Below, piece after piece: positions 1 through 4,714 of a DNA stretch of 7,074 nt (position 1 is its first letter; every line of letters begins with the position of its first letter). Made by a program: the position numbers and the translations under genes. The notes under the pieces are model-generated. The model was given only the letters and a program-made list of their open reading frames with translations, was not told the origin of the DNA and searched no databases. The DNA is taken from the NCBI GenBank assembly GCA_000433775.1, contig HF998481.1:1-7074 (forward strand), given 5' to 3'. This DNA is from Corallococcus sp. CAG:1435 (lineage in GTDB: Bacteria > Bacillota > Clostridia > Christensenellales > CAG-314).

Positions 1-118
1 TTGCCCACATGCGAAACTTGCATTGCCAAAGTTTTTCCTGTGTAAACAGGTCATTTTCAAAACTTCTACTGCTAAAAACAGCAGGTAAAAGACAAAAGTT
101 TTTGCAACGAAAACACCG

Positions 119-192
119 TGTACAACACAAATTCCGAAAGACTGTACAACTACAACCGTCCACTTGTGTACAAAAAGTTTGATACCGTACAA
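119..192. repeat. TGTACAA motif repeated at 24-base steps
   Basis: The heptamer TGTACAA starts at 119, 143 and 167, exactly 24 bases apart. A fourth, weaker copy (CGTACAA) starts at 186. The bases between copies are not conserved, so this is a spaced motif rather than a clean tandem repeat. TGTACA is itself palindromic, which would suit a protein-binding site. The motif lies just downstream of the acyltransferase terminator on the minus strand. No gene start that it could regulate is visible, and chance is a real alternative. Confidence 0.3.
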
Positions 193-220
193 AAAAAACT
201 GCGTCAATCCGACGCAGTTT
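190..220 (-). terminator. Rho-independent terminator of the acyltransferase gene
   Basis: The arms AAACTGCGTC (196-205) and GACGCAGTTT (211-220) pair perfectly around a 5-base loop. On the minus strand the hairpin runs into a U tract at 198-191. The stem includes the last codons and the TGA stop (206-204) of the acyltransferase gene, so the terminator has no separate spacer. Confidence 0.88.
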
Positions 221-1388
221 GATGTTTTTGTTTTTCAGAAAGCAACGACAGTTGTTCCACCGCAATGTTGAGTTTCGTAGTGCAGCCCACGTCCTTTAGC
301 CTGTGGAAACGGTACACCGCCTCTTGCGTTGGCAGATACACAAAATTGTTGTCGAAAGACAATGTGTAAAAGGTGCCTGTAGGATAGTACAGTTTTTCGC
401 CGTTTTCAATTTCCACACTTATTGCGTTGCTGTCGTGCCTGATTTGCGCATACCCCAAAGCGACGTACTTGCCTCCGACCAGTTTCTGAGCGGCGAAAGG
501 TTCGTCAAAGACGTAGGTGCCTTCCAGAAGTTGAGTTTTGACGCCATTTTCCTGCCAGCGGTACCAATCCACCACCTTGTCAAACTCTCCCCCCTGCAAC
601 TGTCCAAACTTGTTTTGCACCACGCTTTTGCCGCAGGATGCGCAGGTGAGAGTGTTGCCTTTTGCCGTCATGGCAAATTCCTTTCCGCACGACGGGCATT
701 TGTACAAAATGTTTTCCAGACCTTCCGCAAGGTCGGGCACGTCAATTTCGATACCGTTTTTCAACTGATAGGCGTAGTCGTCGTAGTTGAGATTTGCGCA
801 AATGCGCTGAAAAATCTCGTCGACGGAAAGTTTTTTCACCTCGTCGCCGTCCACAGCCACCTTGACTTCCGCCGTTACGGGTACAAATCTTGCCGACGCC
901 GCCCAACGTGGACGGTACAGGTAACTGCCGTTGAAACACACCGTTACCAAAGGCACTTTGAACATTTTTACAAGTTTTGCGACTGATGGTTTAATTATGT
1001 TGGGTACGCCGACCACCGAAAGTTTTGCCTCGGGATAAATTACCACGGGACGATTGTGTTGCAAACAGTACCGTATCGAAGAAAGCAACGACATGTCCAA
1101 CGTAAACTGTTTTTTGGGCAAAATTCCCATGTGCATGATTAGTTTGGGCCACTGCACAATTTGCGTTTCGCTTGCCACAAAATTTCCGCAGTGAGGATAC
1201 ATCATTTTTATCAGACTGCACACATCCACAAAACTGCAATGGTTTGCCAGCACTATGTAGGGCGGTTGCAACTCAGAAAGGGTACCGTCGTGAATGAGTT
1301 TTATTTTCTTTTTGACAAAGTTGTTTCCGTAAAACAGCAGTGCGCCACGCAAAAGGCTTTTCTTTGCCAAAATTGGTTTTTTACGCAT
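204..1388 (-). CDS. PlsC-type acyltransferase with fused zinc ribbon
   Basis: The 394-residue product has an N-terminal PlsC/LPLAT acyltransferase domain (about residues 15-205). Catalytic motif I is NHCSFVD (49-55), with H50 and D55 forming the HX4D pair. YPEAK (118-122) stands where the family usually has FPEGTR, and the strand after it (145-160) carries the usual later hydrophobic block. Such enzymes move an acyl chain from acyl-ACP or acyl-phosphate onto a lysophospholipid or related acceptor at the inner membrane face. A four-cysteine zinc ribbon follows (C231, C234, C249, C252), then about 140 residues of unrecognised, probably beta-rich sequence. A standard PlsC is about 200-250 residues, so the C-terminal half is an addition. 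The ATG at 1388 follows GAGG by seven bases. The gene has its own promoter and terminator. The fold is clear; the acceptor is not, because EGTR is altered, so plsC is not assigned. Confidence 0.85.
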   Translation of the reverse strand: MRKKPILAKKSLLRGALLFYGNNFVKKKIKLIHDGTLSELQPPYIVLANHCSFVDVCSLIKMMYPHCGNFVASETQIVQWPKLIMHMGILPKKQFTLDMSLLSSIRYCLQHNRPVVIYPEAKLSVVGVPNIIKPSVAKLVKMFKVPLVTVCFNGSYLYRPRWAASARFVPVTAEVKVAVDGDEVKKLSVDEIFQRICANLNYDDYAYQLKNGIEIDVPDLAEGLENILYKCPSCGKEFAMTAKGNTLTCASCGKSVVQNKFGQLQGGEFDKVVDWYRWQENGVKTQLLEGTYVFDEPFAAQKLVGGKYVALGYAQIRHDSNAISVEIENGEKLYYPTGTFYTLSFDNNFVYLPTQEAVYRFHRLKDVGCTTKLNIAVEQLSLLSEKQKHQTASD

Positions 1389-1414
1389 GTTTTTTCCTCG
1401 TTGTAAATTTCACA

Positions 1415-1432
1415 AGTCAACAAAAGTTGACT
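1415..1432. promoter_or_regulatory. Perfect palindrome in the acyltransferase leader
   Basis: AGTCAAC-AAAA-GTTGACT is a perfect 7-bp inverted repeat with a 4-base gap. It lies about 10-25 bases downstream of the predicted start of the acyltransferase transcript, where a bound repressor would block elongation. The gap resembles that of LexA boxes, but the half-site CAAC differs from GAAC. The regulator is unknown. It could also act as a weak RNA hairpin in the leader. Confidence 0.45.
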
Positions 1433-1446
1433 ACGTCCTGACAAAT

Positions 1447-1475
1447 ATTATACCAACTTATTGCGATAAGGTCAA
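1447..1475 (-). promoter_or_regulatory. Sigma-A promoter of the acyltransferase gene
   Basis: On the minus strand, TTGACC (1475-1470) and TATAAT (1452-1447) are separated by exactly 17 bases. Only one base departs from the vegetative consensus. Transcription would start near 1440 and give a leader of about 50 bases ahead of the ATG at 1388. The promoter lies after the divIC terminator, so the acyltransferase is probably its own unit. Confidence 0.82.
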
Positions 1476-1496
1476 GACCTGAAATGTTTGGGACAA

Positions 1497-1523
1497 CAAA
1501 AAACCGCCTGCATTGCAAGCGGT
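1497..1523 (-). terminator. Rho-independent terminator after divIC
   Basis: The arms at 1503-1511 and 1515-1523 form a 9-bp stem around a 3-base loop. One of the pairs is a U-G wobble when read on the minus strand. A run of U follows (1503-1498). The hairpin starts 13 bases after the divIC stop and closes the yabP-yabQ-divIC cluster. Confidence 0.8.
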
Positions 1524-1536
1524 GAAAACAAGGTCG

Positions 1537-1824
1537 TTACCTGTCTATTTCGTTTTTTATGTAATTTACGACGTCATCGGGAATAAGGTGCATGCTTATT
1601 GCCCAGTCAATGACGTATTTGTCCGTCTTGCGGTACTCCAACAGTGCCTGTTTGGACGCTTCGTCCTCTTGCGCCTGACGAACCATCGTTGTGAGTTTTT
1701 CTTTTGTGGCGTTGAGACTTGGAAGTTGCGTGAGAAAAGCCAGCAATATGCACAGCAGAAACACCACTACCACAATTGCCGCCACAGTCAGAATCGCCGT
1801 CTTTTTTTTGTAGAACAAATTCAT
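1537..1824 (-). CDS. divIC: Septum formation initiator, DivIC/FtsL family
   Basis: The 95-residue product looks like a bitopic membrane protein. It has a short basic N-terminus (YKKK), one strongly hydrophobic helix (about 9-32) and a polar extracytoplasmic segment (about 38-66) able to form a coiled coil. The end (about 67-92, around YVIDWAISMHLIP) matches in layout the conserved tail of septum formation initiators. DivIC joins FtsL and DivIB in the divisome that activates septal wall synthesis. The ATG at 1824 is preferred over one 20 codons upstream. AAAGGTGG (1841-1834) lies nine bases before it, and the internal promoter would start transcription downstream of the longer start. Position after yabP and yabQ supports the name. 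Similarity is judged from layout, and the usual tail motif is only partly kept. Its first 218 bases overlap the zero frame of yabQ. Confidence 0.83.
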   Translation of the reverse strand: MNLFYKKKTAILTVAAIVVVVFLLCILLAFLTQLPSLNATKEKLTTMVRQAQEDEASKQALLEYRKTDKYVIDWAISMHLIPDDVVNYIKNEIDR

Positions 1825-2146
1825 TGTCTTTGACCACCTTTCGGGAAGTAGCAAAATTATACAACCTGCGTGCCAAATTGTCAAGTGTACGTTTGGAAGT
1901 TCTTACGGCGAAAATTATTCCCAACACCAATGCAAAGGGCAAAAAAAGTCGAAATTCACCGTTGTTGACACGCAAGTTCAACGCCCACAACGCCCAAAGG
2001 GCAAACAGACAGTACACAGCGTCAAACACCGTAGAAGCAATGCCTTTCAAAAATCCCGTGCAGAACATGTAGGGAACAGACAGCAAAACGCCGCATGCAA
2101 AAAACGCCAGAAATACGTACAGTTGAGTTATGTTTTCCCCCAACAT
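1607..2146 (-). CDS. yabQ: Spore cortex biosynthesis protein YabQ, with unusual 3' overlap
   Basis: Residues 1-105 look like YabQ: three hydrophobic helices (about 8-28, 38-58 and 65-82) followed by a basic stretch (RTSKRTLDNLARRLYNF). In Bacillus subtilis YabQ is a membrane protein needed for spore cortex formation. The ATG at 2146 shares a base with the yabP stop (TGATG), suggesting translational coupling. A candidate SD, AAAGGGG (2164-2158), lies 11 bases upstream. The zero-frame protein is 179 residues, but about its last 65 are Gly/Ser/His/Arg-rich and lie over divIC in another frame, so they look non-native. The codons CAA AAA AAA at 1810-1802 form a slippery run. A -1 shift there gives a 119-residue protein ending QKKRRRF, with its stop at 1790-1788. 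The YabQ identity is good; the true 3' end is uncertain. Confidence 0.8.
   Translation of the reverse strand: MLGENITQLYVFLAFFACGVLLSVPYMFCTGFLKGIASTVFDAVYCLFALWALWALNLRVNNGEFRLFLPFALVLGIIFAVRTSKRTLDNLARRLYNFATSRKVVKDNEFVLQKKDGDSDCGGNCGSGVSAVHIAGFSHATSKSQRHKRKTHNDGSSGARGRSVQTGTVGVPQDGQIRH
1802..1810 (-). other. A8 slippery run at the yabQ/divIC overlap
   Basis: On the minus strand the yabQ frame reads CAA AAA AAA G, which contains the slippery heptamer A-AAA-AAA. Eight A in a row can also cause RNA polymerase slippage. Gaining one A, or a -1 ribosomal shift, gives AGA CGG CGA TTC TGA and ends YabQ. Losing one A would fuse YabQ to the divIC frame just after its YKKK. divIC reads the same run as three lysines. 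No clear stimulating hairpin is seen. The divIC SD lies 23 bases upstream of the run, farther than the usual stimulatory distance. Confidence 0.45.
1856..1884 (-). promoter_or_regulatory. Consensus sigma-A promoter for divIC, inside yabQ
   Basis: TTGACA (1884-1879) and TATAAT (1861-1856) on the minus strand are separated by exactly 17 bases, so all twelve consensus bases match. Transcription would start near 1849, giving a leader of about 25 bases that contains the divIC ribosome binding site. The promoter is also coding sequence for YabQ residues around LDNLARRLYNF. It would supply DivIC in growing cells even when yabPQ is silent. Confidence 0.82.
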
Positions 2147-2391
2147 CAGCGGAAAAACCCCTTTACGCCCAGCGAGTTTTGTCGGTATGTCAGCGATTGC
2201 AGCGATTTTGTTTCCATTTGCACTACCCCCTGTTCTCTGTCGAGTTTGACTACGTTTAACCCCGTGCCTTTGACATACAGGGTGTTTTGCGCCAGTTTGA
2301 GTTGCGCTTCCCTGTCGCAGATTTCCACCACCTTTTCCACCCCGTTGACGGTTAGAATGTTGTTTTGCACGGAAAGACTGTGTTGCGTCAT
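2146..2391 (-). CDS. yabP: Sporulation protein YabP
   Basis: The 81-residue product fits the small YabP/YqfC-type sporulation family. It opens with HSLSVQNN, has an N-terminal NGVEKVVEI-like strand, a central segment ending VKGTGLNVVKLDREQGVV, and a short tail. It is soluble, without a signal peptide or membrane helix, and close to the family's usual 80-100 residues. YabP is made during sporulation in Bacillota; its biochemical role is not established. The ATG at 2391 follows AAGGGG (2403-2398) by six bases. It overlaps yabQ by one base. In Bacillus the gene before it is the S4-domain gene rqcP (yabO), but none is seen upstream here. No strong sigma-A promoter is found, which fits control by a sporulation sigma factor. 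Confidence 0.86.
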   Translation of the reverse strand: MTQHSLSVQNNILTVNGVEKVVEICDREAQLKLAQNTLYVKGTGLNVVKLDREQGVVQMETKSLQSLTYRQNSLGVKGFFR

Positions 2392-2660
2392 ATTTTTCCC
2401 CTTGCAATACTATATGCAAAAAATCTCCGAAACTTCACTTGAAGACAAAATCCGTCGCACGTTGCTTGTCGGCTTGGCTTTTTTCTGATTTGAGCATTGC
2501 GGCTGGCTGACAAAAAAATAATACCGCTTATGCCGACAAACAAATCCGACTTGAAGCAGACTTGGAAGTGATTCGTAATGTCGCCGTACAACATTGCTGT
2601 GCCGAAATTTGTCGATTGCATTTTGCTTGTACAAAAATGACGGTATTTAGCCCTTTGGTA
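2392..2660. other. Intergenic region between yabP and the divergent membrane-protein gene
   Basis: I see no convincing gene here. Short open frames on the minus strand (such as 2634-2410) have no recognisable domain and no SD. There is no S4-domain (RqcP) or HU gene, the usual upstream neighbours of yabP. An 8-bp inverted pair, TTGTCGGC (2466-2473) and GCCGACAA (2532-2539), is separated by 58 bases and might anchor an RNA structure. The yabP promoter must lie in this gap or beyond it. Confidence 0.5.
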
Positions 2661-2689
2661 TTGACAAAAACACTACCTGCATATATGAT
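2661..2689 (+). promoter_or_regulatory. Sigma-A promoter of the zinc-ribbon membrane-protein gene
   Basis: TTGACA (2661-2666) and TATGAT (2684-2689) are 17 bases apart, with one mismatch to consensus. The start point would fall near 2696, giving a leader of about 40 bases to the ATG at 2737. The leader carries a strong SD, AGGGGGT, at 2724-2730. Confidence 0.85.
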
Positions 2690-2700
2690 ATTATTATCAT
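2685..2700. promoter_or_regulatory. Palindrome across the -10 and start site
   Basis: ATGATA-TTAT-TATCAT is a perfect 6-bp inverted repeat with a 4-base gap. It covers the -10 box and the predicted start of transcription, a classic repressor position. It resembles a Fur-family box (TGATAATNATTATCA) shortened by one base. That likeness is only suggestive, since AT-rich promoter DNA easily forms such palindromes. Confidence 0.4.
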
Positions 2701-2736
2701 CGGCGTAACAACGTCGGCAAAAAAGGGGGTAATAAT

Positions 2737-4050
2737 ATGAGATGTCCGAACTGTCAAGCGGAAAACACTGCCGATTCGGTATTTTGCACAAAATGCGGAC
2801 ACAAACTGGATGTAGCGCAACCGTCCGACGCAACAACTGTCCAAGCGACAACTTGCGAAAAGAACGCACCGGGCACGTCTTGCAAATTTAAGAGCCTTGT
2901 TTGTTGCGTAAAACCTAAGCCGTTGTACACGGCAAGCAACTTGCTGGCTTTTTTGGCGGCTTTTGCTTCCTTTCTGTTTTTGTTTGCCATCGGAGCATCT
3001 TCCGCTACCAAACAGGGAAGTTTGACTTTGACGGAGTCGCCCTACGTCACGCTGTACTACTATTTTGACGATGTCTACCGTACCGATGTTACAATGACGG
3101 CGGCGCAAAACAACGTTTACACCACCGGCGCCGTGTTGGGTACGGTTGTGTGCGCACTTGGCATCATCTGCACAACCGTTTGCTTTTTGATTACCGCAAT
3201 ACGCAGTATAAATGCAGTAAAAAAAGCAAGCAAAAAAAGCCTGTTGCCTGTTGCCACAGCCACATTTTTAAGTTTTCTTTGCACTGCGGTTCTGTTTAAG
3301 CATTGCATTGCGCTGGAAAATCAACTTCCCACAATGAGAGTTGCGCAAGTATTCACGCTTAACGGTGCAACCATAGCAGGCATTACTATCGGAGCAATCG
3401 CCCTGCTGATGTCCATTGTTGCAAACGCCGTTGCCAAAGTTAAAGAGGGCAACAGTTGCGGCAGAATGCTGTCCGACGCTGTTGCTACGGGAATTTTGGG
3501 AATAATAGCCGTTGTTCTCGTCAGCATGCTGGCAAAAGGCGTGTTTACCTACGTAGATTCGAGCGACACTACCATGACGTACGGATTGAGTTCCCTTTTG
3601 ATGGAAATTTCCTCCACTTTTTCCAGCGAACTGAGTGATTTGTCTTTGGTCAGCAATTTTATCATAATTTCCGCAGTGGCTGTCGTCGTTGCCATTGCAA
3701 CTTGCACGCTTCTTACGGTAGCCTTTGCAAAAACTGCCGGCGCATCGGAAAAAGTAACGCAACAATCCACCGTACTGTTGTTTATCTTCGGCGGACTTGG
3801 CGCAATGATACTTGGCGCATTGATGATAGTGCTTGGCGGTTTGTTCTTAACGCAAAAGTATTCTACCTACGAAAGCGTGATAAGAATAGTTACACCCTCC
3901 GTATTTGTGATAATATCGGGAATTTTGTTGCTTGTAGGTTCTGTGGTGTACAAGGTAATACGCTTCCCCGCAGACAATGAGAAAGATGAAACCAACACAG
4001 CAGAAACGCAACAGCAAGCGGAGCAACAGACGCCTGAAACGGCACAGTAA
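2737..4050 (+). CDS. Polytopic membrane protein with N-terminal zinc ribbon
   Basis: The 437-residue product begins with a zinc ribbon: CPNC and CTKCGHKL hold C3, C6, C17 and C20. This short rubredoxin-like knuckle is common at the start of Bacillota membrane proteins of unknown function. A Cys-containing linker (40-60) leads to about eight hydrophobic helices, near 66-88, 129-155, 167-190, 208-232, 246-268, 306-330, 344-371 and 386-408. The longest non-membrane segments are at about 90-125, with many Tyr and Thr, and at 270-305. The tail (410-437) is polar and rich in Gln, Glu and Thr. No catalytic motif, transporter signature or signal peptide is recognised. Eight helices put both ends on the same face; if the zinc ribbon is cytoplasmic, the tail is too. 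The ATG follows AGGGGGT by six bases. The gene stands alone, with its own promoter and terminator. Its function is unknown. Confidence 0.85.
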   Translation: MRCPNCQAENTADSVFCTKCGHKLDVAQPSDATTVQATTCEKNAPGTSCKFKSLVCCVKPKPLYTASNLLAFLAAFASFLFLFAIGASSATKQGSLTLTESPYVTLYYYFDDVYRTDVTMTAAQNNVYTTGAVLGTVVCALGIICTTVCFLITAIRSINAVKKASKKSLLPVATATFLSFLCTAVLFKHCIALENQLPTMRVAQVFTLNGATIAGITIGAIALLMSIVANAVAKVKEGNSCGRMLSDAVATGILGIIAVVLVSMLAKGVFTYVDSSDTTMTYGLSSLLMEISSTFSSELSDLSLVSNFIIISAVAVVVAIATCTLLTVAFAKTAGASEKVTQQSTVLLFIFGGLGAMILGALMIVLGGLFLTQKYSTYESVIRIVTPSVFVIISGILLLVGSVVYKVIRFPADNEKDETNTAETQQQAEQQTPETAQ

Positions 4051-4084
4051 TCTGCAACGCCCGACAAGAGCGTTGAAAGTAAAC

Positions 4085-4114
4085 AAAGCCACAACATGTT
4101 TGTGGCTTTTTCTT
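4085..4114 (+). terminator. Rho-independent terminator after the membrane-protein gene
   Basis: The perfect 10-bp arms AAAGCCACAA (4085-4094) and TTGTGGCTTT (4100-4109) enclose a 5-base loop. A T-rich tail interrupted by one C follows. The hairpin begins 34 bases after the stop at 4050. Confidence 0.87.
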
Positions 4115-4186
4115 TGCCCGAAAAAATTTGCGGATGTGCTCAACGGCAAATTTGCAAAAAAGTAGCAGGTACGACCATATAAAAAT

Positions 4187-4333
4187 GTTAGCGAAAACAA
4201 GCGTAAACGAATGCAAAATTGCACTACACGCTGAAAATGTTGCAGTATCCTAAATGTCAAATTTGCAAAAAAGCAGCAGGTACCATATAAAAACGTTAGC
4301 GGAAACAAACAGAAAACGGACGCAAAGTTACAT
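4187..4333. repeat. 147-bp exact direct repeat, copy 1
   Basis: These 147 bases recur without a single difference at 4465-4611, an offset of 278 bases. The block runs from the GTTAGCG core of unit 1 to the end of unit 2. Identity outside coding sequence points to recent duplication or ongoing homogenisation. Confidence 0.93.
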
Positions 4334-4464
4334 AAGTCCAAAAATTTGCGGATGTACTAAACGACATAATGCAAAAAAAGTTAGCGAGTATAAGCATACT
4401 GCAAACGCAGAATTACAAAAGTACCGAATAATTTGTAAATATACCCTCAACAATATACAAAAAA

Positions 4465-4611
4465 GTTAGCGAAAACAAGCGTAAACGAATGCAAAATTGC
4501 ACTACACGCTGAAAATGTTGCAGTATCCTAAATGTCAAATTTGCAAAAAAGCAGCAGGTACCATATAAAAACGTTAGCGGAAACAAACAGAAAACGGACG
4601 CAAAGTTACAT
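4465..4611. repeat. 147-bp exact direct repeat, copy 2
   Basis: This is the second copy of the block at 4187-4333, covering the end of unit 4 and all of unit 5. It ends about 40 bases before the cysS terminator hairpin. The 131 bases between the copies hold unit 3 and the start of unit 4, both of the shorter type. Confidence 0.93.
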
Positions 4612-4650
4612 TTTTTACGTGTTGAACCTGAAAATATAATTCACCACAAC

Positions 4651-4684
4651 AAAAAACGCCTTTTGCTTTTGCAAAGGGCGTTTT
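4651..4684 (-). terminator. Bidirectional terminator after cysS
   Basis: The arms 4653-4666 and 4671-4684 form a 14-bp stem around a TTTT loop, with one imperfect pair (U-G on the plus strand, C/A on the minus). On the minus strand six U follow the GGCG side, ending the cysS transcript 31 bases after its stop. On the plus strand a TTTT run lies at 4681-4684, so it could also stop transcripts leaving the repeat array. Confidence 0.85.
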
Positions 4685-4714
4685 GTTAAATCAGGTGTTT
4701 GGGGCAAAGTTGCA

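Larger units (their letters stand above)
4121..4611. repeat. Array of five degenerate 85-110 bp tandem repeats
   Basis: This gap holds no gene but a repeat array. Five units can be aligned by eye, starting near 4124, 4234, 4341, 4428 and 4512. Each opens with a sequence like AAAATTTGCGGATGT, passes an A-rich run (GCAAAAAAG) and reaches a GTTAGCG core followed by AAACAA. Units 1, 2 and 5 also carry AGCAGGTAC...CATATAAAAA before the core. Units 3 and 4 lack that block and are about 85 bp rather than 100-110 bp. The array lies between a plus-strand gene end and the cysS terminator, so it interrupts neither gene. It is A-rich on the plus strand. No terminal inverted repeats or transposase were seen. 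Confidence 0.8.

Noticed and set aside
3..182. A frame open from the window edge to a stop at 180-182
   Set aside because: The product is very basic, resembles no family and has no SD. It could be a partial gene, but nothing supports that.
76..222. A plus-strand frame ending near LYNYNRPLVYKKF, slightly like a transposase C-terminus
   Set aside because: Stops lie just upstream, there is no start codon with an SD, and the likeness is too short to trust.
303..986. A 227-codon plus-strand frame opposite the acyltransferase
   Set aside because: It is an antisense shadow of a gene whose HX4D and zinc-ribbon motifs are intact.
1415..1432. LexA (SOS) box
   Set aside because: Gram-positive boxes need GAAC-N4-GTTC; this site has CAAC-N4-GTTG.
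1825..1884. A start 20 codons upstream for divIC
   Set aside because: The divIC promoter would start transcription inside this extension, it has no SD, and the downstream ATG has a strong SD at good spacing.
2388..2634. Minus-strand frames of 74-77 codons upstream of yabP, checked for RqcP or HU
   Set aside because: Neither shows an S4-domain or HU motif or a ribosome binding site.
4254..4469. A 71-codon plus-strand frame within the repeats
   Set aside because: It crosses repeat-unit boundaries, has Lys/Asn-rich composition from A-rich DNA and has no SD.
4121..4611. CRISPR or integron attC array
   Set aside because: Units are 85-110 bp, diverged and contiguous, without short identical repeats and unique spacers; no paired attC-like arms or cas/integrase genes are seen.
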